A stretch of 10,483 bases of DNA from Candidatus Pygmaiobacter gallistercoris (GCA_019113125.1 DXIA01000155.1:1-10483), one strand, 5' to 3'. Positions 1 through 7,180 are shown, numbered from the stretch's first letter. Notes: a model not told the origin generated them from the sequence alone. Program-made: numbers and translations.

Positions 1-1
1 C

Positions 2-715
2 ATCGACAAGCTGTTTCTTCTGCCATTCGATTACTCGACCACCGACGGGGATCTGGTGAGTGTGGATGAGGTCAAGAGGGTCGTCGATCTGGGTGAAGGG
101 GACTTTATCGGGTTCGCGGCGGTGGACCCCAACCGCAAGGATGCGGCAGAGGTCCTCGAATACGCCTTCCGGGACCTGGGGCTTGCAGGGCTCAAACTCC
201 ACCCCGGCAAACAGCAATTTTACCCCTGTGAGGAGAGAATGTTCCCGCTGTATGAGATCTGCTTGAAATACAACAAGCCGATCATCTTCCATGCGGGGAT
301 TTCCTGGGAGCCCGGAGCGCTCGCCGATTATTGCCGTCCGATCCGGTTTGAGCCGCTGGCCGTGCGGTATCCGCAGCTGCGGTTCTGCCTTGCCCATATG
401 GGATTCCCCTGGGTAACCGAGACCGCGGCGCTCATGGCAAAATACCCGAATATCTACGCGGACACCGGGCTGATGTATTTTGATTCCGCGCAGGAATTCT
501 ACAACCATGTCTTTGACAAGCAGATGGATCATACCTGGGTGGATCGGGGCATCCGGCACCAGCTGATGTTTGGAACCAACTCCCAGCGCTGGATTCCGAG
601 CAAGATGCTGCAGGCACTGGGAAATCTGGGGCTGCGGCAGGAAACGGTGGATCTGATTACCAGCCAAAACGCGCTGGAATTTTTAGGGGAGGAGCCGGTA
701 ACGTGGATAAGCTGA
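2..715 (+). CDS. Amidohydrolase-family TIM-barrel protein, copy 1 (5' partial)
   Basis: The reading frame is open from the left edge, and its first residues (IDKLFLLPFDYST) align without gaps to residue 51 onward of the full-length paralog at 3198-4061. About 50 N-terminal residues, including the HxH metal motif, therefore lie outside the window. The GTG at 56 is internal, not the start. The product belongs to the Amidohydro_2 (ACMSD-like, COG2159) metal-dependent hydrolases. Visible landmarks are LKLHP, FHAG (strand-5 His), CLAHMGFPW (strand-6 His) and LMFGTNSQRW. In the last motif the family normally has Asp, but here it is Asn (codon 578-580). Roughly two thirds of residues match copy 2. 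The gene overlaps the following YjbQ gene by 13 bases, which suggests coupled translation and a shared task. The substrate is unknown; hydrolysis of a lactone or amide derived from the imported compound is only a guess. The family call is secure, the function is not. Confidence 0.88.
   Translation: MDKLFLLPFDYSTTDGDLVSVDEVKRVVDLGEGDFIGFAAVDPNRKDAAEVLEYAFRDLGLAGLKLHPGKQQFYPCEERMFPLYEICLKYNKPIIFHAGISWEPGALADYCRPIRFEPLAVRYPQLRFCLAHMGFPWVTETAALMAKYPNIYADTGLMYFDSAQEFYNHVFDKQMDHTWVDRGIRHQLMFGTNSQRWIPSKMLQALGNLGLRQETVDLITSQNALEFLGEEPVTWIS
686..694 (+). promoter_or_regulatory. Ribosome binding site of YjbQ copy 1, inside the amidohydrolase gene
   Basis: GGGGAGGAG lies 8 bases before the GTG at 703. 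It is encoded by the conserved FLGEE tail of amidohydrolase copy 1. It supports the GTG start; the next in-frame Met is residue 62, inside the conserved core. Confidence 0.75.
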
Positions 716-1131
716 GTGAGTTCGTCATACCCACAACCAAGCAGACCGAGTACATCAACATCACCGAAAAGGTCGCACAGCTGGTTCGGGAATCCGGGAT
801 CCGGGACGGCGTGGCATTTGTCATTACCGCGCATACCACCTCCGGCATCACGGTAAACGAGTGCCTCGAGTGCCTTCAGAGCGATATGGAGGTGCTCATG
901 AAGGACCTTGTCCCGGAGGACCGTCCCTACGCTCACGCCCGAATGCTGCACTCTTATGGTACAACCGCCGGAAATGCACCCGGACATCTGCGCGGCATGC
1001 TGACAAACAACCATGCGGTGTTTCCGGTCCGTGACGGGGAACTGGTGAAGGGGCATGCTGCTGAGGTCTTTTTTGCGGAGTACGACGGGCCGCAGGACAG
1101 AAAGGTTTATGTACAGGTCATGGGCGATTGA
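703..1131 (+). CDS. YjbQ/UPF0047 family protein, copy 1
   Basis: A 142-residue protein starting at GTG 703, overlapping the amidohydrolase end by 13 bases. The family is recognised from AHTTSGITVNE (residues 43-53), the stretch GNAPGHLRGML (90-100), a PVRDGELVKG turn, and AEYDGPQDRKV near the C terminus. YjbQ proteins are small trimeric enzymes often annotated as 'secondary thiamine-phosphate synthase' because E. coli YjbQ has weak activity of that kind; the physiological role is unsettled. This protein departs from the family: the usual GTWQ motif reads GHAA (117-120), the usual DPxV after the NE pair is missing, and about nine extra residues (around ARMLHSYGTT) precede GNAPGH. By hand count 103 of 142 residues match copy 2 with no gaps. 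No thiamine gene is nearby. Coupling to the amidohydrolase and the sugar-uptake setting point to a catabolic role, which is inference. Confidence 0.9.
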   Translation: MDKLSEFVIPTTKQTEYINITEKVAQLVRESGIRDGVAFVITAHTTSGITVNECLECLQSDMEVLMKDLVPEDRPYAHARMLHSYGTTAGNAPGHLRGMLTNNHAVFPVRDGELVKGHAAEVFFAEYDGPQDRKVYVQVMGD

Positions 1132-1155
1132 TAACATAACAAGGATGGAATGAAA

Positions 1156-2319
1156 ATGTCTGAAAAAAAGATTTCATTTTCACATTTGGGCAAGCATTCA
1201 ACCTATATCGCACTGGTTGCCGTGCTGCTGATCTTCGGGGTTCTCACCGAAGGGAGAATCTTTACCCCGATGAATATCACAAACAACTTTATCCAGAATG
1301 GATATCTGTTCCTGCTCACCATCTCGCTGTTTTTCTGCATCCTGACCGGTAATACCGATCTGTCGGTCGGCTCGATCATCGGTTTGGTGGGCGCGGTGAT
1401 TGGCATTCTGTATGTCAATCTTCAGGTCCCGATGATTCTCGCAGTCTTCTGCGGTCTGTTGGTCGGGGTGCTGATCGGCGCCTTTCACGGTGTGCTGATC
1501 ACAAAGTTCGGGTTCGCCCCCTTCATTGTCACGCTGGCCGGCAACTTTGCCTACCGCGGCATCGTGCAGTATCTGCTGCAGGGCGGCACCCTGGGCCCGC
1601 TCGCACCCCAGATCAAGTCCTTCGCAAATGGCTACATCCTCAGCGATCTCCGGGTTGCCGGGATCAACCTGGTCTGCCTGCTGGTGCCGGTGCTGGTTGC
1701 GGTGATTGTGCTGATGGGAGAGATGCGGCGCCAGCGCGAGGCGGAAAAGTACGGTATGCAGAAATCCCCGGTTGCGGCGGTTGTCGCCCGAACCGTGGCA
1801 ATCACCCTGGTTGCGGCCGTGATCAGCTATTTCTGGAACGCACACAAGGGGATGCCGATCATCGTTCTGTGTCTGGTCGTGATCATCGCCATCTATAACT
1901 TTATTGCGAACAATACGGTTCTGGGACGGCATGTCTATGCCGTGGGCGGCAACTGCGGCGCGGCGGCGCTTTCCGGCGTCAATGTGAACCGGGTGATGTT
2001 CTTAGTCTTCTTCAACAGCGCCTTTGTCGCGGCGATCGCGGCCTTGGTGGTTGCCGGCCGGGTGGGCGCCACCTCCACCAATGCGGGCGACGGATACCAG
2101 ATGGACGCCATTGCAGCCTGCTACATCGGCGGGTGCTCAGGATCGGGCGGTTCGGGCTCGCTGGTCAAGGCAATTGTGGGCGCCTTTGTGGTGAGCATTC
2201 TCCTCAATGGAATGACCCTGATGGGCCTGGGATCGGATGTGCAGCAGATGGTAAAGGGTCTGGTGCTGCTGGCGGCCGTCACCTTCGACGTGTTTGCCCG
2301 GTCCCGGTCAGAGGGATAA
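1156..2319 (+). CDS. Sugar ABC transporter permease, XylH/GguB type, copy 1
   Basis: An inner-membrane permease of the BPD_transp_2 class (387 residues from ATG 1156; ATG 1150 is the alternative). I prefer 1156 because AAGGA at 1141-1145 is 10 bases away and because MSEKKISFSHLG then aligns with the start of copy 2 at 6038. About ten hydrophobic segments are visible. The family motif TGNTDLSVGS sits near residue 65. A charged loop (MRRQREAEKYG) near residue 190 and the segment LGRHVYAVGGN are typical of XylH/GguB-type permeases rather than RbsC. The C-terminal loop MDAIAACYIGGCSGSGGSG (near 316-334) is close to the conserved Gly-rich motif of this family. No ATPase is adjacent, so it probably shares the ATPase at 4503-6041, perhaps as a heterodimer with permease copy 2. 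A partner encoded upstream of the window cannot be excluded. Confidence 0.9.
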   Translation: MSEKKISFSHLGKHSTYIALVAVLLIFGVLTEGRIFTPMNITNNFIQNGYLFLLTISLFFCILTGNTDLSVGSIIGLVGAVIGILYVNLQVPMILAVFCGLLVGVLIGAFHGVLITKFGFAPFIVTLAGNFAYRGIVQYLLQGGTLGPLAPQIKSFANGYILSDLRVAGINLVCLLVPVLVAVIVLMGEMRRQREAEKYGMQKSPVAAVVARTVAITLVAAVISYFWNAHKGMPIIVLCLVVIIAIYNFIANNTVLGRHVYAVGGNCGAAALSGVNVNRVMFLVFFNSAFVAAIAALVVAGRVGATSTNAGDGYQMDAIAACYIGGCSGSGGSGSLVKAIVGAFVVSILLNGMTLMGLGSDVQQMVKGLVLLAAVTFDVFARSRSEG

Positions 2320-2336
2320 GGAGCGGTGAAGAAAAG

Positions 2337-3182
2337 ATGAAGAAACTGAGCATAGATCGCTTTGCCGCGATGAACATGGTCTATCAGCGGTACTCCTTTG
2401 AGTTCTTTCTGGACTCGCTGGACCGGCTGGGAATCAGCAATTTTGAACTGTGGACCGGCGCGCCGCATCTGAACAATCTGGTCGAGTCGCTGTCGGATGC
2501 GCAGAAGGTCCGCAGGCAGGTGGAGGACAGAAAAAAGAGGATCGTCTGTGTCACCCCCGAGCAGTGCTTATATCCGCACAACATTGCGGCGGTGGACGAC
2601 GGACTGCGGCAGTACAGCCTGGACTATTTTCTGAGCTACATCGACATGACGGCACAGCTGGGCTGCGACAAGATGCTCTGCTGTGCAGGCTGGGGAAACT
2701 ACGATGAGGATCCGGCGCTGGCCTGGGCAAGATCGGTGGACAGCCTCAAGCGGATGACCGAGCGGGCGGAGCAACGGGGGGTTACCCTGGCGTTCGAGAT
2801 CCTCTGCCCCTCCGAGAGCAATCTGGTCAACGACCTCGCATCGACCAAGCGGATGATGGACGAGATTCAGAGCCCCAACTTCATGCTCTGCATCGATACC
2901 GTGCCGATTCGGCTGTCCGGCGCGCAGGTGGAGGACTTCTTCGAGACCTTCGGCAAACGGATCTGCCACATCCATCTGACCGACGGAACGCCGACCGGCC
3001 ATCTTCCCACCGGACTGGGAGAGCACCCGATTATCCATTATCTTCGGGTGATCGAGGAGAACGACTATGCGGGGGATATCACGCTGGAGATCGGCAACCC
3101 GGCCTGGTATCAAAATCCGGAAGAGGCGACGCGCATCTCCTTTGAGACGATCAGCAACAGCCTGAATGCGCGCAACGCGTAA
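2337..3182 (+). CDS. Sugar/ketosamine epimerase, AP-endonuclease-2 TIM barrel, FrlC-like
   Basis: A cytosolic TIM-barrel isomerase/epimerase of 281 residues. The start is ATG 2337, with AAGGAG at 2318-2323 overlapping the stop of the permease gene; the spacing of 13 bases is long. Four metal ligands of the D-tagatose 3-epimerase fold can be placed: E154 (FEIL), D187 (CIDT), H213 (HIHLTD) and E251 (TLEIG). The closest match I recall is E. coli FrlC, the fructoselysine 3-epimerase. Shared segments include an ELW/EIW..PH motif, a TPE..xYP stretch (T73-P80), P-ESN (158-162), and a GxGxxP-like GLGEHPI loop. FrlC interconverts psicoselysine and fructoselysine. Here it sits 15 bases before amidohydrolase copy 2, within a sugar-import operon containing FrlB-like proteins, which strengthens but does not prove a ketosamine substrate. 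A plain ketose or sugar-phosphate 3-epimerase is the alternative. Confidence 0.85.
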   Translation: MKKLSIDRFAAMNMVYQRYSFEFFLDSLDRLGISNFELWTGAPHLNNLVESLSDAQKVRRQVEDRKKRIVCVTPEQCLYPHNIAAVDDGLRQYSLDYFLSYIDMTAQLGCDKMLCCAGWGNYDEDPALAWARSVDSLKRMTERAEQRGVTLAFEILCPSESNLVNDLASTKRMMDEIQSPNFMLCIDTVPIRLSGAQVEDFFETFGKRICHIHLTDGTPTGHLPTGLGEHPIIHYLRVIEENDYAGDITLEIGNPAWYQNPEEATRISFETISNSLNARNA

Positions 3183-3197
3183 AGGAGGAGAGAAAGA

Positions 3198-4061
3198 ATG
3201 GTGATTGACGCCCATTTTCATCCCATGTTTATCAAGGAGGTCTGCCCCACACCGGAGCTGACACAGCGGCGCAAGGAACTGATGGCCTACTACAAAACGG
3301 GCCAGATGGATCTGGAGCGGACCATCGAGATCAACAAGATCAAGGGGGTTGACCGGGCGATCCTGCTGCCCCATGACTATTCTACCAAATACGGCGACCG
3401 CATTACCAACGAGGAGGTGCGGCTGCTGGTGGACAAATCCGGCGGCGCCTTCTATGGCTTTGCCGGGATTGATCCCGATCGGGAGGATGCGCTGGAGGAA
3501 CTGGAACATGCATTTCGGGATCTCGGGCTCTCCGGCCTCAAGCTCCATCCGGCCAAGCAGCAGTTTTACCCGTCGGATGAAAAGATGTACCCCATCTATG
3601 AGCTGTGCGTCAAGTACAACAAGCCGATTACCTTCCACGCCGGCATGTCCTGGCAGCCCAATGCCCTGGCCGAATACGCGATGCCGATTCACTTTGAGCA
3701 GGTGGCAAAGGACTTTCCCCAGCTGCGGTTCTGCCTGGCACACATGGGATTTCCCTGGGTGACCGAGACTGCGGCCCTGCTTGCAAAGTATCCCAACATG
3801 TATGCGGATACCTCCGCGCTCTACTTCGATTCAGCCTACGAGTTTTACAACTATCTGTTCAACAAGGCGATGGATGTCACCTGGCTGGATCGCGGAATCC
3901 GCCATCAGGTGATGTTCGGCACAAACTTCCCCCGCTGGCAGGCAAAGCGGACCCTCAAGGCGATCCGGATGCTGGGGCTGCGGGAGGAGACTGTGGAACT
4001 GATCACAGGCAGGAATGCGCTGGAGTTTTTGGGTGAGGAGGAAGCGAGTTGGTTAAGCTGA
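3198..4061 (+). CDS. Amidohydrolase-family TIM-barrel protein, copy 2 (full length)
   Basis: A 287-residue protein of the Amidohydro_2/COG2159 group, preceded by AGGAGG at 3183-3188, 9 bases from ATG 3198. Putative metal and active-site residues, by family pattern, are H6 and H8 (DAHFHP), H147 (TFHAG), H182 (LAHMG), and position 243, where the family's Asp is replaced by Asn (MFGTNFPRW). The same replacement is present in copy 1, so it is conserved and not decay. Members of this group are usually mononuclear hydrolases, lactonases or decarboxylases, with that Asp acting as ligand and base. With Asn the protein may use a different chemistry, or bind without hydrolysing. The final bases overlap the YjbQ copy 2 gene by 13. 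Copies 1 and 2 differ mostly at synonymous or conservative sites, so the duplication is old. The substrate is unknown. Confidence 0.92.
   Translation: MVIDAHFHPMFIKEVCPTPELTQRRKELMAYYKTGQMDLERTIEINKIKGVDRAILLPHDYSTKYGDRITNEEVRLLVDKSGGAFYGFAGIDPDREDALEELEHAFRDLGLSGLKLHPAKQQFYPSDEKMYPIYELCVKYNKPITFHAGMSWQPNALAEYAMPIHFEQVAKDFPQLRFCLAHMGFPWVTETAALLAKYPNMYADTSALYFDSAYEFYNYLFNKAMDVTWLDRGIRHQVMFGTNFPRWQAKRTLKAIRMLGLREETVELITGRNALEFLGEEEASWLS
4035..4041 (+). promoter_or_regulatory. Ribosome binding site of YjbQ copy 2, inside the amidohydrolase gene
   Basis: GAGGAGG lies 7 bases before the TTG at 4049 and is encoded by the LGEEE tail of amidohydrolase copy 2. It supports the TTG start, which is at the equivalent place to the GTG start of copy 1. 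Confidence 0.75.
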
Positions 4062-4477
4062 ACAAGTTTGTACTGCAGACGATGAAGGAGACGCAGTACA
4101 TCCTGATCACCGACAGGGTCGAAAAACTGGTGGAGCAATCCGGAATTCAAAACGGCGTGGTATTTGTCATTACGGCCCATACGACCTCCGGCATCACGGT
4201 GAATGAGAGCCTGGAGTGCCTGCAGAGCGATATGGAGGTCCTGATGGATGAACTTGCCCCGGAGCTGAAACCATACAGCCATGCGCGGATGCTCCACTCC
4301 TACGGCCAGACGGCGGGAAATGCGCCGGGACATCTCAAGGCGATGCTGACAAACAACCATGCGGTGCTGCCGGTTCAAAACGGAAAAATTGTCCGGGGCC
4401 ATGCGGCCGAGATCTTCTTTGCGGAATACGATGGCCCACAGGACCGCACGGTCCTGGTCGAAGTGATGGGCGAATAA
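4049..4477 (+). CDS. YjbQ/UPF0047 family protein, copy 2
   Basis: A 142-residue paralog of the protein at 703-1131, aligning end to end without gaps. It starts at TTG 4049, inside the amidohydrolase copy 2 gene (13-base overlap). It keeps AHTTSGITVNE (43-53), HSYGQTAGNAPGH (83-95) and AEYDGPQDR (125-133). It shares the unusual features of copy 1: GHAA in place of GTWQ, no DPxV after NE, and the extra residues before GNAPGH. Most differences between the copies fall in the first 40 residues and in surface-like charged positions, while the putative pocket is nearly invariant, so both copies probably do the same chemistry. The conventional 'thiamine-phosphate synthase' name is unlikely to describe its job in this sugar-uptake operon. 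The gene for the transporter ATPase follows after 25 bases. Confidence 0.9.
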   Translation: MVKLNKFVLQTMKETQYILITDRVEKLVEQSGIQNGVVFVITAHTTSGITVNESLECLQSDMEVLMDELAPELKPYSHARMLHSYGQTAGNAPGHLKAMLTNNHAVLPVQNGKIVRGHAAEIFFAEYDGPQDRTVLVEVMGE

Positions 4478-4502
4478 TTACACGGTGGAACGAGGTGTTC
4501 AA

Positions 4503-6041
4503 ATGTCTTCCGATTACATACTGGAGACCAAAAATATCACCAAACGATTTTGGAATGTGGTGGCGCTCAACAACGTCAACTTCAAGGTGCGCAGGGGGGA
4601 GATCCATGTCCTGTGCGGTGAGAACGGTGCGGGAAAGTCGACCCTGATGAACATCATCAGCGGCGTCTACCACTATGGAAATTACGAGGGGGATTTTTAC
4701 TACAACGGCGAGCTGTGCCAGTTCCGCTCGGTCAACGACAGTGTCGAGAAGGGGATCTCCATCATCCATCAGCATCTGGCGCTGATTCCGCTTCTGACGA
4801 TAGCGGAAAACATCTTCTTGGGCAATGAGCAGTCGAAGAACGGCGTCATCGACTGGCAGTCGACCAAGCAGCGGGCCAAGGAGCTGATGGACCGGGTCGG
4901 GCTGCACGAGAGCCCGGATACCAAGATCAAGGACATCGGCGTGGGCAAGCGGCAGCTGGTCGAGATCTGCAAGGCCATCTCCAAAAATGTCAAGCTGCTG
5001 ATCCTGGATGAGCCGACCGCAGCCCTCAATGAGGAGGAGAGCGACAAGCTGCTGCAGATGCTCAAAACATTCCAGAAGGATGGAATAACCTCAATCCTGA
5101 TCACCCACAAGCTCAACGAGGTTACCAAGGTCTGCGATACCATCACCATTCTGCGGGATGGCTCGACCATCGAGAGTCTGGACCGGGAGAAGGACGATGT
5201 ATCGCAGGGCAGAATCATCAAGTCGATGGTCGGACGGGAGCTGACCAATCTGTATCCGCCCCGTGAGAGCAAGATCGGCGAGGTCACATTCGAGCTGCGG
5301 GACTGGAATGTCTACGACCCGCACTTCTCGGATATCGAGGTGCTGCACAAGGTCAACATGAACGCCAGGAAAGGCGAGGTGCTGGGAATTGCCGGCCTGA
5401 TGGGCGCCGGGCGCACCGAGCTCGCGATGAGCGTCTTCGGCAAGAGCTACGGACAGAAGATCACCGGCGAGGTCCTCATCAACGGGCAGAAGGTCAGGAT
5501 GAACAACACCGCACAGGCGATCGGTCACGGTCTTGCCTACGTCTCGGAGGACCGGCATGAGTATGGCCTGATCAGCGGCATGTCGGTCAAGGACAACATC
5601 TCGCTGGCCAGCCTGAAGGACTTTGTCAAAAACGGCGCGCTCGACAGCGACAAGGAGATCATCGTCGCAAAGGAGTACAAGGAAAAGATGCGGATCAAAT
5701 GCCGGGATGTGGACCAGAAGGTGGACGCGCTGTCGGGCGGCAACCAGCAGAAGGTCATCCTGAGCCGCTGGATCCTGAAAAATGCCGATATCCTGATTCT
5801 CGACGAGCCGACCCGCGGCATCGATGTCGGATCCAAATACGAGATCTATGAAATCATCAACCAGCTCGCGGAAGAGGGAAAGTGCATTATCTTCATCTCC
5901 TCCGACATGCCCGAGCTGATCGGCATGTGCGACCGGGTCTATGTGCTCAATGAGGGCCGGGTGGTCAAGGAGCTCAACAGGCCCGACATCAGTCAGGAAA
6001 ATATCATGGCTGCAATTATGGAAACAGGGGGAGCAAAATGA
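4503..6041 (+). CDS. Sugar ABC transporter ATP-binding protein (two cassettes), GguA/XylG type
   Basis: A cytoplasmic ATPase of 512 residues powering sugar import, with two fused nucleotide-binding domains as in RbsA, XylG and GguA. In domain 1, Walker A is GENGAGKST (39-47), the Q-loop is Q90, the signature is IGVGKRQ (145-151; the usual form is LSVGQQQ), Walker B is LLILDEPT (165-172), and an ITHK switch follows. In domain 2, the P-loop is degenerate, GLMGAGRTE (298-306), as is normal for this family; the signature is LSGGNQQ (410-416) and Walker B runs to DEPTRG (434-439). I chose ATG 4503 because GAGGTG (4492-4497) sits 5 bases upstream; GTG 4485 would add six residues and has no better site. 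The stop overlaps the next permease start (ATGA), a sign of coupled translation. It is the only transporter ATPase in the window. Confidence 0.95.
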   Translation: MSSDYILETKNITKRFWNVVALNNVNFKVRRGEIHVLCGENGAGKSTLMNIISGVYHYGNYEGDFYYNGELCQFRSVNDSVEKGISIIHQHLALIPLLTIAENIFLGNEQSKNGVIDWQSTKQRAKELMDRVGLHESPDTKIKDIGVGKRQLVEICKAISKNVKLLILDEPTAALNEEESDKLLQMLKTFQKDGITSILITHKLNEVTKVCDTITILRDGSTIESLDREKDDVSQGRIIKSMVGRELTNLYPPRESKIGEVTFELRDWNVYDPHFSDIEVLHKVNMNARKGEVLGIAGLMGAGRTELAMSVFGKSYGQKITGEVLINGQKVRMNNTAQAIGHGLAYVSEDRHEYGLISGMSVKDNISLASLKDFVKNGALDSDKEIIVAKEYKEKMRIKCRDVDQKVDALSGGNQQKVILSRWILKNADILILDEPTRGIDVGSKYEIYEIINQLAEEGKCIIFISSDMPELIGMCDRVYVLNEGRVVKELNRPDISQENIMAAIMETGGAK

Positions 6042-7180
6042 AAAACAAGAGCATATCACTTTCCAAATACGGACTGGTGATCTCCCTGGTTGTGGTGGTC
6101 CTGTTCTTTGGCATTATTACCGGGGGCAACATGTTCGTGCCGATGAACGTCACCAATATCTTCATGCAGAACAGCTACCTGATCATTCTGTCGGTCGGCA
6201 TGTATTTCTGCCTCTCCACCGGCAGCGTGGATCTGTCCTGTGGCTCGGTGGTGGCGGTCGCGGGTGCGATTTTGGGGTTCATGACCGTGACCAACAGCTA
6301 TCCGCTCTGGCTGACCATCCTCTGTATCATCCTCTGCGGCGGGCTCTTGGGACTGTTTCAGGGTTCTCTGATCGCCTATTTCGGCGTGCCGGCCTTCATC
6401 GCGACACTGGGCGGCGAGCTGGTGTTCCGGGGCGCGAACACGGTAATTCTGGACAGCCAGACGCTTGGACCCTTCGATCCCGCGGTGCAGTATTTCGCAG
6501 CGGGCTATATCATGCGGGATTTCAAGCTGTTCGGAATGAACGGGTTCTGCCTGATCGTGCTGGCAGTCGGGATCGTGGCGATCATCTTCAATGAAGTTTC
6601 CACCCGCAGAAAGCGGCAGAAGTACGGATTCACGGTGCCGGCGGTCTACGCCAGCGTGCTGAAGGTCATCGCCATCATCTTCGCACTGTCGTTTGTCATG
6701 ATCAGCATGGCGATGTATAACGGCATGCCGTTTATCCTGCTGGTGCTGATTGCGATCATTTTGGTCTACTCTTTTATCGCGAACAAGACGGCATTCGGCC
6801 GGCATGTGTTTGCGGTGGGGGCGAATCGCTCGGCGGCAAGATTGTCCGGCGTCAAGGACAAGGCCACCATCCTGATCGTCTTTGTCAACGCAGGACTTCT
6901 GGCATCGGTTGCGGGCATCGCGGTTGCGGGACGGCTGAACGCCGCAACCTCCCTCGCGGGAACCGGATATGAGCTGGAAGCGATCTCCTCGGTGCTGATT
7001 GCCGGCGGCGCCCGTGCCGGCATCATGGGAACTCTGGTCGGAGCCACCATCATGGCAGTGCTCAACAACGGCATGTCGGTGCTGGGCCTCGGCGCAGATG
7101 TTCAGAAGATTGTAAAGGGCATTGTGTTATTGTTGGCTGTTGGGTTTGACATATATTCCAAATCAAAAGCGGAGAATTAA
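6038..7180 (+). CDS. Sugar ABC transporter permease, XylH/GguB type, copy 2
   Basis: A 380-residue inner-membrane permease starting at ATG 6038, overlapping the ATPase stop by 4 bases. It is a clear paralog of the permease at 1156-2319: FVPMNVTNIFMQNSYL near residue 33 matches its equivalent there, as do TGSVDLSCGS (61-70), the charged loop STRRKRQKYG (188-197) and FGRHVFAVGANRSAARLSG (253-271). The C-terminal Gly-rich loop, which in this family usually reads like IGGTSLAGGVGS, is altered to IAGGARAGIMGT (about 321-332). Permease copy 1 keeps a near-standard version. This raises the possibility that the two permeases form an asymmetric pair over the single ATPase. The binding-protein gene follows 14 bases later. 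Confidence 0.93.
   Translation: MKNKSISLSKYGLVISLVVVVLFFGIITGGNMFVPMNVTNIFMQNSYLIILSVGMYFCLSTGSVDLSCGSVVAVAGAILGFMTVTNSYPLWLTILCIILCGGLLGLFQGSLIAYFGVPAFIATLGGELVFRGANTVILDSQTLGPFDPAVQYFAAGYIMRDFKLFGMNGFCLIVLAVGIVAIIFNEVSTRRKRQKYGFTVPAVYASVLKVIAIIFALSFVMISMAMYNGMPFILLVLIAIILVYSFIANKTAFGRHVFAVGANRSAARLSGVKDKATILIVFVNAGLLASVAGIAVAGRLNAATSLAGTGYELEAISSVLIAGGARAGIMGTLVGATIMAVLNNGMSVLGLGADVQKIVKGIVLLLAVGFDIYSKSKAEN

Larger units (their letters stand above)
2..4477 (+). repeat. Duplicated amidohydrolase-YjbQ gene pair (2-1131 and 3198-4477)
   Basis: The two gene pairs are parallel copies about 3.35 kb apart, both on the + strand. Both show the same 13-base overlap, the same buried ribosome site and gap-free protein alignment. 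DNA identity is patchy (for example the CAGCTGCGGTTCTGCCT segments at 374 and 3720), with many synonymous changes. This is an old gene duplication rather than a recent repeat, and I see no flanking mobile-element signature. Confidence 0.85.

Noticed and set aside
56..58. GTG 56 as the true start of amidohydrolase copy 1
   Set aside because: The frame is open to the left edge and residues before it align with the full-length copy 2, so the gene begins outside the window.
703..1131. Thiamine biosynthesis role for the YjbQ proteins
   Set aside because: No thiamine gene or TPP riboswitch is seen, the family activity is weak, and key family motifs are changed in both copies.
2568..3743. Long minus-strand open frame of 391 codons opposite the epimerase and amidohydrolase copy 2
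   Set aside because: It spans two well-supported + strand genes and their junction, shows no recognisable domain, and is explained by GC-biased third positions.
5091..6059. Minus-strand open frame of 322 codons opposite the ATPase
   Set aside because: It is a shadow of a gene with all ABC motifs intact, and its translation has no recognisable motif.
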